DNA from: Bemisia tabaci
Lineage: Eukaryota; Arthropoda; Insecta; Hemiptera; Aleyrodidae
Assembly (NCBI RefSeq): GCF_918797505.1
Contig: NC_092793.1
Coordinates: 46,736,243 to 46,800,242, forward strand
Length of the DNA: 64,000 bases
Reading direction: 5' to 3'
Made by a program: the position numbers and the translations under genes. The notes below the pieces were generated by a model. It made no database searches. It was not told the origin of the DNA and saw only the letters and a program-made list of their open reading frames with translations. Of the stretch, positions 40,901 through 54,197 are shown in pieces. Each line of letters opens with the position of its first letter. Position 1 is the first letter of the stretch.

Positions 40901-43900
40901 AGCACCCTAGCATGACTAAACAAATACTCAATTATTTCTCAATGGATAGCTTTCAACGTCCTGTTCTCTTTTCTTCTTCCATCTTTTCATTAAAATGCAT
41001 CCAGTGGTAGACTGACCCCCAGAGCATTACTGGAACTAGGCATCTCAACTAGGACATGCAATAAGAAGAATGCCTCATATTCGACAGCATACAAATATTT
41101 ATAACAATTATTGGCTGCGCAGGCCCTTGTGAAATTCTTCTTTTTGGATGAATATCCCTTGTTTTTGGAGTGAATTTGATGATAAGTCAGCCACTTATCC
41201 TAGCCAGTCTGCCTCTGAATGCATCTTAGATGTTTCATTTACAGCTATCATTGTAAACTAAAAACTTCACCTCTCAAATCAAAAATATGTGTTAAATGAT
41301 ATAGCGTCTGCTTGAAACATGTACTCAAATTCCAATATTGGTGTTTATTGCTAATTGTTGTAGATTATTCCGTGCACAATATCTGTTAGGTTTAGTTCTT
41401 CATGGAGATTTTTTGAAAAATACAATGGAACCTATCCACAAGGAAGCCAATATTCCAAGTTTAGTAGACTGTAAATAAACGGTTGAAAACATCAGTGACT
41501 CTTGCACTTTTACAAAGAAATATTTTAAATCTTGCTTTATGAGCAAGTATCGATTCTCATGGTCTAATATTCTGTCAATAAATTTGTCATGATAATTTGT
41601 AGATATTATTGAGTTTAAAAGTATTACTTTAGATGTGTTGGAAACAAAATCATGATTTAACTTTGCTTCATCTCCCTCTTGTGGCTTTCTAAAAATCACT
41701 TTCTTTTTTAAATTTTTTTTTTAAAAGAATCTCTGAGAGGTTTTCTCTCTTATCATTTCGTTTCATCACTGTTCTCCAACAGAGTTTTTAAGTTTAACTA
41801 TCAAATTATATAGGAAAGCATAAGTTATAATCTTCTGGGCTTCCCAAGTCTTTGAGCATTCCTTCTTTACTGTACCTACTTCTGATAAATTTAGGTAGAT
41901 GCCTATTCTTACCTTTTAAGTATCAAAAAATGTAAAAAATCAAACTCTTGAACAAAAATGCTTACCTTTTATTATTTTGGTGTCTGGCTTTAATGTTGAA
42001 AGAATGATGTTCAAATAATTGTCTTTCTAAAAATATTCATGTATTTTTTTAGTCTACCTTTGTATAGTGTTCCTTCAAGGACTAAGAGATGGTAGGTTTA
42101 CTTGTTATTCTGGAAGCTTCTAAACTCACACAAATTATGTTTGATTTTTCCAGTCATGTTTCTCTAGGGATATGATTTTTACGTAAAATTTACAACTTCA
42201 AAGCGCCCAATATAGATACAGTTTGATCTTCTCATACTTATAATTAATCTGTAATTAAAGATGTAGAACATATGGAATTTTACAGCTCTGAACCAATACA
42301 TTGATGGAGAAATCGCAGAAATACTTACATTGGTTTGCGTTCTAGAGTATGTTTCTCTCTGCCCCCACCCGCCCCCTTTAATCATTGAGAGCAAAATCCT
42401 CTCTTGAATGCACTCTTTCCCAGGTGCAAACGCTAGCTAGTAACAGAGAAAAGTTTTTACTGGATTTTTTTAGAAGAAAAATCTATTTTCGGGCTTTGCC
42501 TTTCCAGCAGAGTGTTTTCCCATTTTTGGGAGTTCTGTACAAATTAACTTGATGCTCTGTAAAAGTTGCCATTTTAAATCAAACTTATTGCAGTTTAGTA
42601 AATGTATGTATGTATGTGTTGTATGCTCTTGTAAATAATAGGCACAATTCTCTCATTCACTGTGCAGAAAAGTGAAATTTATCATTTTTCTTCATAGCTC
42701 TCAAGCATACGCTGACTCAGGTACGGCGTTATTTCTTCGAAGCATTTGTTCAATCGATTCTCCTTCCTGAAGTCTCAAACCGAAACTAGGACTTTGTCTT
42801 CTACTGCTCCAAAAGTACTTGATGTTGAAACATAGCGTTACTGACATCATATTCGTAACATTTCTTACAATTTTATGAAAAATCAACTTATTTTGTAGGC
42901 TTGAATTGTATTTAAATGCCAACCTTTCTCAGCATCGGTTAATAGAATGATAGGACCTTTCTTACTACTCTACTTATTTAACACTCAATTTTATTCACTG
43001 CCTTTTGTCAAGAATGAAGTGTGGCACAGATCATTAATTCATTCCCCTAATTGCTTACTTGATTCAGATCCACAAAATTTCCGTTTCCTACGTATTGTAT
43101 CTAAGAATGGTGTCATCCTGTGCCTTCTCTGTTTTATTATCTTCTTACTGTTACTCTGTAGAAATTCAAAGAGTGAAAATTGTGCTCAACAACTCGATAC
43201 AAGTGAATCACAGTATGAGGTTGCGTCAGGAGCTGTTCACATTTCCAGCAAGGTTCATAGTAAATTCGGTAAATATGTATGCGTCGTATCTTAATTGTTG
43301 TCCCTTGTTTTCATGCTATCATGTTTCAGCACAACATTTTGAGGATTTTGTCGTGATCAAACCTGTAAATACTTGATCATCCATTCCAGTTTAGATTGAT
43401 CATCTATTGTAGCCTGCTACTTTAAATCCCTGCGCTTTTATGATGGAAAATGGCCATCCAAAGCCGGGGAATTCTGTGATTTGATGTTTCAGTCCAGTTT
43501 TTAAAATGCCAAAATGTGTTGAATGGTTGTTATAATTGTTTTTACACAGCCAACGTTCATTGGAATGATGCATTGTTCTTAATTGACTTGATCGACAATG
43601 TTACTCAGTCCTAAAACTGCAGCTCAGTATTTGAGGGAAACCTTTTTTAAGACTATCAACTCTTTGGCCATATTATTATTAACATAAGTTGTATACACAT
43701 CTGTGAATACTTTGCATCTTTCCAATATGTTCAGTGCCATTGTGTCTGGATTTTAGATAAAATATGTAACTCTTCTTTTAGCCCACTTACTTGGTACTGA
43801 ATTCCTAATGTTAGAATTTTTTGTGTTTGTATGGTACTGAGATCAGAATAAGATTAACTTACACTCTTTTTTACCTTGAATATCTAAGAAGATAAATCGG

Positions 43901-46129
43901 ATATGTGTATGATTAGCGGTAGGTAATTCCCTTCTCAACTACTCATTTCCCCTTCTTGTTGTCACTAAATATTTACTGCATCATGCTATCTCTAAATCCT
44001 AGGAAAAATCACTGGTACTGTGTAGATCAACCCTAGATGCTCTGAAATGTGAACAAGGTTTTTTTTTCTTCTGTTTTTTTTTTTCTCTCTCGCTTTTCCT
44101 TTTTTGTGTGTGTGTAAGAACTGACTGAACAGGCTGTTAAAAGTAATAGAAACATACTATTGTACACTCATATGTAGTCGGTCATTTGTGCCTTCTCTTA
44201 ATGTAAAGCATCTAGATGACATAGTTCTGAGCAGCAAGTAACATTTTATGTTCTACCTACAAATCTGTAAAAAAGTAATCTGTTCTAGAAAGTAACTGAT
44301 AAATGAAACTTTTGACAAGCACTGATTAAAGTAAAGTGTTGTCAATGTAATGTATATGACAACCTAACTCATCAAGTTTTCCCTCTAAACCTGATTAGCG
44401 AAATAATCAAGCATATTTTCCTTTTAATGGAGGACGAAGGGCAGTCTAAGCCAAGGAAGTTTTGTGCCTTGATTGATGGATGAAGCCTGTCTCTATTCCT
44501 CTCTCACTTCATTAAAATCTTGTTTTTTTTTTTTTTTTTTTTTTGTTTGTTTGATCAACTTGTTTAGATTGTCATTGTCATTATTTAAAAGAATCGATGA
44601 ATTTCTTCTTCTGAGAAGTTTATGAACTAATGTTTGAAAATTTCTTTATCTCTTAGCAATATTTTTTCATAGCAATTATCAATATTTTTGTTTAGCTTTA
44701 GCAAGGTATAGTAATGAACTGTTACTGTTGACGTGGGGCTTTACAGATCGTCCATTATATCAAGCATACATTCCATCAATGCAGAGGTAGACCCTCTGCA
44801 TACCCTGCGATACCCTCTGAGATATTACCCTCTCTGTTGCCTCTGTTAATAATAATCAAAAGAATTTCAAACCAGAGTTAACTTTTTGAAAAGTTATTTT
44901 CATGTCAATGGTGTTTCTGTCATTTTTTCTCTCAAATGAACATGCATGTACGATCAAACCATCCTTATTTTTCGTATATTAATATAATCCAGCATTGAAC
45001 GAAGAGCAACTAAAATTAATCGCCACCTGTAATTTTGCTGTGACCTCTAGGTTGCACATTCTATAGATTACCTACGTTTAGTCTGACGCTACAGACTGAC
45101 ACTATGCATACATGAGGCACTTCAAAGATGTACTAAAGTGGTCCAAAAGAGTATTATGTGTGTGATGTTTTTTTTTTTTTTTTTTTTTTTGGTTTTTTTC
45201 AATTCTCACATGAATAATAACTCTTTTATCACTTGAAAAATTTGCTTTTATAACTTGGGAAAAGGTTGAATTTTTCAAAATAATGGAAGAGAAAGTTGAA
45301 CTCCTGAAAAAGCATGTGATCATTTTGAAATGAAAAAAAAATTAGGGAATTGAACTTGGTAAATTTTTACAAATTTTCATTGAATCTTGTCCCCTTTTTT
45401 CGGAGGGGGATGTTATGTGTTGACCTAGAATAGAGCCACAATCATATTATTTCAGATTTTCCCCTGCAAAATTTCTGGTCTAAATCTGATGTAAGCACCC
45501 TAGAAGTTCTTGACTTACCAATAAAAGTTTGAACGCACCAGACCCACCCTTAATTGGTCAACATATTTGTTACTATTTAACTAATTCTGTGACTACCCAT
45601 TCAGAACATCCCTCTCATTTGTCAAAAAATAATGAAATTAATATTAAATAGCTTCTGCAACTATTTGTAAATTATGCCCCACAAAGTCTGTGTTGTGTAC
45701 TAAGAATCTCAGCCCAAAATATGTCAATTACTTGAATACCATAAGTGTTAGTCTCTAATTGAGTGTAAGGTTGTATATTCTCTTATTTTTAAACTGAAAG
45801 TGCAAAGAAAATTCTTAGAAAAATTTGGAATCGAAATCTTTTTGAAATCTTTTGAAATTTCTGTCTTTTGTACCTAAAATTTCTTGATTAATTTTGAATT
45901 CTGTTTACAATGTTGGAAAGATTGGAATTATTTATTATTTACAACTGCAACACATCTAAAATCTAGAGTGGAAGGTTTTCTAAATTCTCTGTGGACATTT
46001 CAAATCTCCTCTTCTCAATCATATCATGAGAAAAAAAAACATTTGATCCATTTTGCTTGTCTGTTCATGCTGCAAAAGTGCACAATTCCTTTACTTTCCA
46101 CTGAAAGAGCTGCAAGTCGCACATTTAAG
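37993..46129 (+). other. non-coding; possible long G-alpha-i 3' UTR
   Basis: About 8 kb without a supported gene. Composition is uniform, AT-rich and largely free of MITEs, unlike the flanks. AATAAA words occur at 39640-39645 and 46560-46565 among others, so transcript ends cannot be fixed. The Pumilio-type word TGTAAATA appears at 38142, 41470, 42630 and 43364. T runs lie near 44522-44544 and 45170-45190. Open frames here (for example 42947-43294) have no domain. Confidence 0.35.
40792..40822 (+). repeat. (TTTA)n run, AU-rich-element-like
   Basis: About six tandem TTTA units produce overlapping ATTTA pentamers, followed by a T run. In a transcript this would resemble a class II AU-rich instability element; it could equally be a plain microsatellite. 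Confidence 0.7.
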
Positions 46130-46373
46130 GGGCTTGGAGGACAGGGTGCATAAGTGTTGTTTTTGAAAAAATTGAGATACTAATAATTTCAAGTAAAACT
46201 AGTCTCAATACGGATTCTGTGAAAAATTGGCTCCAAAATTCCAATTTTTAAGCATCGAAAAGTCAGTTTGAATTTTCTTTCCGCCATTAGGATCCATGTA
46301 ATTTCGAAAGTTAGAAAATGCATTTCTTGAAATAGTACAAACTGCACTTATGCGCCTTGTCCACCAAGCCCTT
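46130..46373. mobile_element. hAT-like MITE copy 2, 8-bp duplication CATTTAAG
   Basis: The left end GGGCTTGGAGGACAGGGTGC (after one G) and right end (reverse complement AAGGGCTTGGTGGACAAGGC) are inverted. CATTTAAG flanks both sides (46122-46129 and 46374-46381). Same family and similar size as 19563-19800, including the internal AAGCATC and CCGCCAT/GCCAT words. Confidence 0.88.
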
Positions 46374-46381
46374 CATTTAAG

Positions 46382-47900
46382 ATTAAAAACTAGAAAATTT
46401 ATGACCTTTGAATAAACTTTCTCACTTGCATGAATTATCCTGTCTCAATGGTTTTAGGTAAGTAAATTTTTCAATAACGTAATTTATTTATTGTGTCTTC
46501 TTTTTCCAATGTTTATTTAATTGTAAGTCTGTTCAACGTTTTTGTTACTTGAATTTTATAATAAAAGTATTATTCTATTTTTATATTTTGTTTCTGCTTT
46601 GATCCATGTGAGTTTTCCTCAAGCTTCCTTTACTAGCATATAATTTGGAGTCTACCAAAGAGTGGTCATGCTATCTTTTTGAGAAAAGTTTAGGAACCAT
46701 ACTTTCAGCTGTTCCTAAAATCCCATATAGAATAAGATCTGGAAGCCTTTAATTTTTGTTTTGTTTTGTTTTCTTTTTACTTTAATTTGAGCCTCTGTAT
46801 GCCACATTTTATAATCATATGATGAATTGTGCGACAGATTGCACAGAAATTGTTTTCGCTGTTGATGTACAAACATTTATTTGACTCAAAATTTAAATTA
46901 CAGTGAGGAGAATTGGTTTTCAGAACGGTTTGAGTGTATTTTTTAATGCATTTTCTTTGAGAAATTAGTATAGTCTGAAAGAGTTAAAAACTTTGTATTT
47001 ATGAAGTGACCTTTTTCTTTTCATTCATATTTTCAAAATTTTAACAGCTGTGCACAGTTGATAAGCCTTTACATTTTCAATTGCCACCACAAATAACACA
47101 GAATCCAGCATAGAATGTTCGTATTCGGCCAAGTTTAAAAATCGTAATTTGTTTTCAAAATTGAGTTTTTGCTTTCCCTAATTGCTCAAGTGGAATTGTT
47201 ATTTGAACAGTTTCAAATACCTTCGGAACATCCTCAAAAATAAATCAAAGAGAAATTGAAATTTCTTGAGCAGCGAGTGATGTTAATTCCCCGTATTATG
47301 TTCATCCTTATTCTTAATTTTGGCAATCTCTTGAATGTAGGTACTTATTGTCGGAATTCGGGATCGGAAGATCTACAATATGAACGAGCTCATTTTGGAA
47401 CACTTGTAGGTTTTAGTCACAACCCGAAAAAGAATAAACCTCCACGAAATTTCATAGCGGTGGCTTAAGTGTGAAACCACGCATCCTAGTTTGCGACATT
47501 GCAGACTTCCTGTCATATATGTCAGTTTTTTTTGTGGAAAACTAGTCATCGTAATTTCTTGAGAACCTCTTTGATAATTTTCCCCGGTAGCAGAATATTC
47601 TGTCAAAATGTTGTATCTCCTCGAAAACATAAAATAAAATAGGAGCGGAAATTTTGAGACACTGCAATTGAGATAAATAAATGTATGTGGTTTCCCACTT
47701 CGGCCATCGATATTCTAATATTTTATGAAATTTCGCATCTCTGTCTCCCGGTCTTCGTCACGCAACTTTTACATTTTTTACGGTCTTGGTACGAGATATT
47801 TAAAAACCAAAGCCGTTGGGTTAGATATTTTTCTTCGATTGCACCCCCGTCACGAATTCAACCAATCCAGAAAAACTTTTGAATAATTTGAATAACACTT
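46382..47900. other. AT-rich intergenic, no gene seen
   Basis: Contains the AATAAA at 46560-46565, a possible distal end for the preceding transcript. Short frames near 47256-47882 have no domain. Confidence 0.4.
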
Positions 47901-47959
47901 TTGCTTTTATTTAAAAATCCCTCGGAAAATCCCGCGGGATTTTAAATGCACCATTTTGG

Positions 47960-48338
47960 CAACGTCGGTGCAGCGGGCAAAGCGCCCTCTGAGCATGCGT
48001 CAACGGAAGTGAACCAGTGAGTGAACGAACGAACGGGAAGCCATCGCCCAAGATAACGGTGGACGGTCAAATCGCGATTCTCAAGTTAGTTTGAATCGAA
48101 TAAAATACGGGTTAATATTGGTTTGTGAATCCTTATTCGGTTCTTTATGTGTTCAAGTGCTCGTAAGTTTAGCGTATCGTTCCAACACGCCAATTTTGTG
48201 CAGTTCCTGTGAAGTGTCCGTGCTCAAAACAATGGCGTAATTGTCCAGCCTATCCTGTTTACTTACTTATCTTTATTAGACGCCTCCGACAATCTAAGGA
48301 TACAGTCTCATTTGCTTGCACCTTCGGCAGTTATTTAA
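47960..48338 (+). promoter_or_regulatory. possible promoter and non-coding first exon
   Basis: A CpG-rich patch (AACGTCGGTGCAGCGGGC, GAGCATGCGTCAACGG, GAACGAACGAACGGG) stands out from AT-rich flanks. A consensus donor GTAAGT follows at 48339. The only ATG nearby (48232) is followed at once by TAA after one codon. A + strand gene whose coding exons lie further right or outside the window would fit. Confidence 0.3.
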
Positions 48339-48344
48339 GTAAGT

Positions 48345-51300
48345 TAATCACTTTTGTACAAACTAGTATTTCGTAAATATGTCGGAAATTACTCACTTGG
48401 CAGTTTCCGAGCGAACATAACCTGACCAATTTGCAATGTTCGATGTGGAAAAGGGTTTCTCAATTTCGGATATCAACAAGTAACTCATTCTACGAGAGCT
48501 TTAATTCTTTTCAAAATTCCACAAAACTCTTACCTTTATTAAAGGTTTTAGGACCGTTGAAATTTTCTTTTGAGTCCCTGAAATTCTTCAAGGTAAGGTT
48601 AAAGCTGACGCACTTATGAACAGTTGCTCCGTTGCAACTTTCATGTAACCTAGCCAATTCTTATTTTGATTCATACTTGCAATCTAGTTACTATCCTTTC
48701 TTTAGTTTCTGTAGGTGTAGTGTAATATATCACCTAAGCAATTCCTTTCTAACAAGTCTTAGTTCTACATCATGTTCCTTGATGAGGGGTGCAAGTCAGT
48801 ATTCTGAAGTATGGTAGCGGTGGTTTTCAGTTTATGGACTGCGAAGATTAGGGTCCAACTGATAACTGTAGAATCTCAGAATGAGGTGTGTTCTGAACTT
48901 GATATCATGTTTTCCACTCTTTCATAGTCAAATGTTTTTGCTAGAGTCATCTCTAGAAGTTCATTCCCGACACCTTGGCTCCACATTGGAGCTCGCTTCT
49001 TATGCATTGACGCGGAAGTTATTCCGTGGTTAGTCGCAAATAAGTTCCACTCGGGTAATTAGTGTACTCAAGATGAAAGTATGTAACATTGTATCTCTGT
49101 TACCTCGTTCCGTTTTAAATATCCTGACACATTTTTCTATTTCATAGGAGGCGTGACAATTGTTTGCGCTTATAATTTTGTCTGAATTTTCTTGTTCTTT
49201 CAGAAATACTTGCCTTCTTGAAAATTTAAATCTCAGGCTTAAATGTAGAACAGTGTTTCACTGTACGAATGCGTTACATTGATGTACCAATAAGTTCTAA
49301 ATGAATGGGTTGATGAGTTTCAGGCCTGAGGTCTGCCCTTTGCAGGCTGTGGCAATCTTCAGCCATGGCTTAGCCAAAATTCAAATAATCCAGGTGTTTG
49401 TATGAATCCAATATGCAAGGGTTGAAATATCTCCAGTTATTGTGGTGGCAAAATAGTTGCATTTGGTTGCCTTTGATCATAGATATCACATCCCTAGTCG
49501 AAACCCGGAATCAATAACTCTCAGGTCAATGCAGATTATGAAATACGTACAAATATTTGAAAATTCTGTTATAATCTAGAGAAACAAGGTTGCTACACCT
49601 GAGAGCCCTCCGCGGTAAAACCATAACTTGAAAGGAACTTTTCGCAAGTGAAATAAGTAAGTAAAGTTGTGCTCCGAAATGCTGTTGCTCTGTGGTCCCA
49701 ATGTATGCAAAAAACATGGCCCCAGTGTCAAAACCGTGTGATGCATTTGGTTTTCATTCATCATGAATCTGGAATTATTAAATCCGATATCAAGTTAGGT
49801 ATCATTCATCACTCGTTAAAAGTGTTGAACTTGTTGACAAATTTAACCACTCTATGGTGCACGCTACAAAACTGTATCGCGAAGACTATTGATGAGCATT
49901 TTAAAAATGGTAAATTTTCTGAGATGTCATGCATTTTACTAAGGTCTTGAGTACTAATTTTAGAATAGGGAGAAGTGAATGGAATTAGGAATCCTTTTAC
50001 GGTGTCAGTGCTGCCTGTTATAACGGGAACCACCATCAACAGTAGTCTAGCCATCTAATGGAGAATACGGGTGCATAAAGTTGTTTCTCTCTGTTAGCTC
50101 AAACCCTACCCAGACTTTCGTATACAAACCTATTGTCAGGAGGGACTTAAAATTAAGCAGCTTAGAACTGGGGAAGGAAAAGATTGGACGGAAGTTGCAT
50201 CAATCTGTACTTATACATCAATCATCAGCAACTGAATTTCTGTTGAATGGTGCCAATTTCTGATGTGACATTTGTCCAATCTTTTCTTTCCTCCGTTGAA
50301 GCATTGGAATACGTAAATTTTAATTTTTTAAATTTGTCTGGGAAGATCTTTCGCAATAGGTTCTTGAATTTAACTATTACTTAGGTTAAAGAATCATGTC
50401 ATCAAGTTCCCTATCTATTGAGGAAGTTCTTCATGGCTATATAATATTGTACAAATTGGGTGAAAATGTACATATATTTCAGCTAATCTAACGCTTGGCA
50501 CTTATATTGATATTATTTCATCCAAAGTTTAAATGCCCTTAAATGTTAGTCTTTGTTCAAGCCTAGAATATTGCAGCTAGAAACGAGTGTATTGGCCTGG
50601 CCGCAGTTGCAGTTGAACATAGGGAGAGTTTTTTTTCCACATCAAGAATGTATGGGCTAATCTAGTATGTTAAGGGTAAAACCACCAGACCATGTATCTT
50701 GTTTGCGGTGCTTAAAATTCATAGCTCCCATTTCATTTTCTTGAAGGAGGAAAAATCAATATCATTTCCTAAAATTTGCACAGAGTCTTCTTCGCACAGA
50801 TAGAAAAAAAAAAGAAGTTTTCAAGAGTGCACGTGGGTGGTTTTCTATTTAAAAACTAGAGTATGTCTGGAAGTCTGTGCACAATGTCGCAAATCGAGAT
50901 GCGCCGTCTGATAGTTTCACCGTCAATGTGCTGTTACTTAATGCTAAAAGTGGGTCAGTTCGGCCAGTCACAGAGCATTGTGTTGAACACTAAGAATTTC
51001 TTCTCCAAGCAGACTTCAAGATAGTATTATTTTTAGTAGGTAATATTTCGCTTCGGATAACAAATGCTGTACTTACATATAAATGTATCAGCCATTGTTG
51101 AGCATACTCTTGGCTCCATATTAGAAAATCATGAAGTTGGTATTTCTAATTGATTAGGTATGCTCACACGATTTTTTGAGAGGGTCTCTACCCCTCCCCC
51201 CCTCCTCGACCCCCCAGGGAGACTTTGAGGGGAAATTCAGGCGCGAAATTCTGAGGGTACATGCATCGATCCCCTGGCGAGTTAATATCCATCAAAAACC

Positions 51301-51660
51301 CAAAATCGAAAAAAAGGACTGCTATGTTTTGTTTTAAATTTGCCCATTCAAATGGTTCTAATTGCAAAATGAAGTTCTAATGTCCTAAACATAAGTGTGC
51401 ACTTATGTTTAGTACGCACGCTTAGCTTTAGTTTTACCACGAGTCTTGTACTTAAGTAACTCAATATTGTTGATTCTGTCCAATTTTAAATCGGACTTTT
51501 TTTCAACAAAAAAGAAAAAAGAAGAACAATTTTTAGGTATGTCTTTGAATTGCCTCTTTCAAGACCGTACTTAATGTTCAAAATACATGTACCAATTCTA
51601 TTGCTTGTCAGCAGAAACTATGTGGTGAATTCACCCATTGGACCAAATTTTGTGAGAAAG
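48345..51660. other. intergenic or intronic, no gene seen
   Basis: Open frames at 49526-50263 on both strands are short, overlapping and without recognisable domains. Could be the first intron of a gene starting near 48 kb. Confidence 0.35.
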
Positions 51661-51721
51661 AACTACTATTTCCGACTCATCCGTAAAAACACGTATGTGC
51701 ATCGGGAAACTAATGGCACAT

Positions 51722-51811
51722 ACGGACGTATTTATGCTAAAAGGAACTATGTTACACGCAAACCCTATGCACATAGTTCCTTCCAGCATAAATACGTCCA
51801 TACGTTCTTTC
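51722..51811. repeat. foldback with ACGGACGTATTTATGCT arms
   Basis: ACGGACGTATTTATGCTAAA then AGGAACTATGT (from 51722) pairs with ACATAGTTCCTTCCAGCATA then AATACGTCCAT (to 51811). The spacer is about 18 bp. Weaker inverted similarity may extend further out (AAAGAAC near 51657 against GTTCTTT near 51815). The ends resemble the 13373-13592 MITE in starting GGACGTATTT. Confidence 0.75.
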
Positions 51812-52197
51812 TAAACTGAGCCTAAATTCGTAGTTCTTACTTGGATAAAGGAGTCCAATTATCCCAGCTATCCTTTCGATTGTCCGTCCGTCTTCGTTAA
51901 AAAGACCCATTTTGGCGCGAAAATCGACAACATCAGCGAAAGGGGTCCAGCGGCCGGCGAGTCCGGTGGAATTGATTCAATTACCGGGGGATGAGGGCTG
52001 CTGCGTGGGCCGCGACCGGGGAGGGGTGGGGGGTCGAATTGTCCCGTCGATAAAATTGAATAAGGAAACCCGGCTTCTTGGATAGGGAGGGCGGCGGGGA
52101 GTCAATTTTGAGCGACGACCGTATCGCTGTCCGCGTCTTGGTTGTGACGTAATTAAGCCCCAAGATCAAGGATATCGCCCCGGTCCGGGCGACGCTG

Positions 52198-52252
52198 ATG
52201 CTTTCGCGATGTGGGCGGGATGGGAGCCGCTTCCTATCCGGAGTAGGTCAGT
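52198..52252 (+). CDS. possible first coding exon in a GC-rich block
   Basis: Within a GC-rich stretch (51880-52400), an ATG at 52198 opens 18 codons (MLSRCGRDGSRFLSGVGQ) that run into a consensus donor (GGTCAGT then GTAAGTAC at 52253). No downstream partner exon could be fixed. Weak. Confidence 0.2.
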
Positions 52253-52587
52253 GTAAGTACCTGTATCCGCCGTGTATCTTCTTGTGGACCTCATTTCAGC
52301 CAAGGGAAAAGCACGTAAAGACCGGCCACCAGGGGCGCCTACCTTGCGCCTTGAATCACGTAATTCACGTAACGCGCTCAGAGGGGTTCTGAGTTAGTGT
52401 TATTAGGGAAGGGGGAGCACGGCGTTTTTAGGGGAGGGGGAGGGGGGACGAGCACAGCGTAACGTAAAATTTTCCGAACACATCGCGCAAATCGTCAATT
52501 CGCGCTTTTGGGTGGTAGCTCGTTTGTGCCATAAGATAGTAGTGTTGAGACGATAGATGGGTACCAAAAGACGTCACCTCTCTAACT

Positions 52588-52674
52588 AAGGGCGTATCTC
52601 GATTTCCGCATGAGTCCCCAAAAGCATGGATTTATACGTAAAACAGGGCTCACGTGGACATCGAGGTACGCCCT
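52588..52674. mobile_element. 87-bp inverted-repeat element, AGGGCGTATCTCGATTTCC
   Basis: AGGGCGTATCTCGATTTCCG at the left pairs with GACATCGAGGTACGCCCTT at the right. A second copy lies at 63209-63297, and part of one near 4268-4310 (TTTTCGCATGAGCCCCAGAAA). Similar inverted ends and internal CCCCARAAG word in both full copies. Confidence 0.7.
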
Positions 52675-52995
52675 TGCGTCAGAGTGGCGACGAAGAGAGG
52701 AGGAATCAAATAGTTCTGTTTGGTTAGGTCAGGTTTGGTTGGTTTCCAAGATTGGGCTTTTGGGCGACTACTTGTGTTTCAAATTCACGCTTTGGTTCGT
52801 GCATCTTTGCGCTTTCGGGAATTTCCGCTCAGCTCCGTTTTCACATGCATATATGTCGCTCCCTTGGGTGCAGAAACTTCCCAACCACGCGACTGTCCGT
52901 TCGCGTAAAATGGGGGGGGGGGGAATCCATGTGAGGACGAGAAAAATGGGGGAACCCACGTGAGGACGAAAAAATTGGGGTGAATCTTGGGAGGT

Positions 52996-52998
<3 letters not shown>

Positions 52999-53038
<40 letters not shown>
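52999..53038. repeat. T homopolymer of about 40
   Basis: Uninterrupted T run preceded by a G-rich patch. Could be the tail of a minus-strand retroposed sequence, but no target duplication is evident. Confidence 0.9.
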
Positions 53039-53039
<1 letters not shown>

Positions 53040-53414
53040 GTTAAAGGGTTTAGGAGGAACTTTACTGTTGAGTCCGCTACTATGAGAGAACTTAACTGTC
53101 AAGCACGCTGTTTTTGGGGGCTCTCAACTGTCGACCGCGTAACTTTATGTGTCGAGCAGTGGGAACCTAAATGTATTTTGGGGGAACCCTTGAAAGTTTC
53201 TGAACCCCTGGTCACTCCTACAACGCGCTCTGGCGTTCTGCGACAGACAAACGCCACATGTGCCTATTTTCTCGAATGCTATCGGGCAACTTACAACGCA
53301 ACAATTCAACTTTTCAACCTTCTAAAAATCCGAATGCAGACCAAGAGTGGGGAGAGGGAAGCTTGAAACAGTGGGGAATTTTGGCGCCTCACGAGAGTCC
53401 GTGCTGCTTGGTTG

Positions 53415-53748
53415 CCTCTCTCGACTAGAGTCCCTTTTTACTGAGAGTCAAGACGACACCCACTCGTGGAGTCACAAACGGGAATAAAGATTACAGAAAT
53501 TGAACGTTTTTCGTAAATTTTGATCGGCCCATTCTCAAATTCCTTTCTCCGTTCCTTCTCTCACTCCGTTTGTTCCTTGTCGAGCCCGTTATTTCCCGGT
53601 CCATTCTAGATTATAATCTTTGTAATCGGCGAAAATTTAATCTTTATTAACGTTTGTGACACTGTGGAGGCTTAAAATACGGGAACCAATCAGAAATGGA
53701 TTCACAATGTCTCGACTCTCAGTATAAAGGGACTGTACTCTCGACTGG
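53415..53748. repeat. inverted repeat pair around a ~250-bp spacer
   Basis: TCGACTAGAGTCCCTTTTTA then CTGAGAGTCAAGAC (left) pairs with GTCTCGACTCTCAGTATAAA then GGGACTGTACTCTCGACT (right). Possible MITE; outer boundaries and target duplication not clear. Confidence 0.6.
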
Positions 53749-53985
53749 CTCGGCTCCTTCTTCAACCTATTTTCTTGACGAGCGGGGAAGTATTCGTAAA
53801 TCTGCGTCCCTGCCTTTCTTCAGCAGTACTGATAACACTCTTTGCTTCTCGCGGTCATATTCAATTCTATCGATCTACTCTCTCGGAACCGCACTAGGCT
53901 CGCGCCAGCCCCGTGTTCGCTTTCATCGGCGCTTGCCGAGATGTGTCTCCTGAGTCGAGTTAATTTACCTTGTTCGTTTTTTTAG

Positions 53986-54197
53986 CTCCTGCGGCCGTCC
54001 CACCGATCCGCGCCTCGGGATTGAATCGCGACCCCCAGGGACGCTCTCTGGCGGAACCTTATGGCGACGTCAACGTCCAAGTAAACGCACCGCCCTACGT
54101 TGCCGTCGCACCTGTAAATGCGGGAAAATATTTGCGATTTTCGACAAGAGAGGGATCTCGTATTGGCGGAATAATCCGGTTCATCCAGAAAAACTGA
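53986..54197 (+). CDS. possible terminal exon, unrecognised protein
   Basis: A good acceptor (CCTTGTTCGTTTTTTTAG) precedes an open frame of about 70 residues to a TGA at 54195-54197. The peptide looks protein-like (EPYGDVNVQVNAPPYVAVAP, KYLRFSTREGSRIGGII, FIQKN) and is GC-rich in local context. It needs a phase-1 donor upstream; the frame at 53696-53953 does not supply a clear one. No family recognised. Confidence 0.3.

Noticed and set aside
42947..43376. Two overlapping + strand frames of 105-115 codons
   Set aside because: Both are in AT-rich non-coding DNA, with no domain, and they overlap in different frames.
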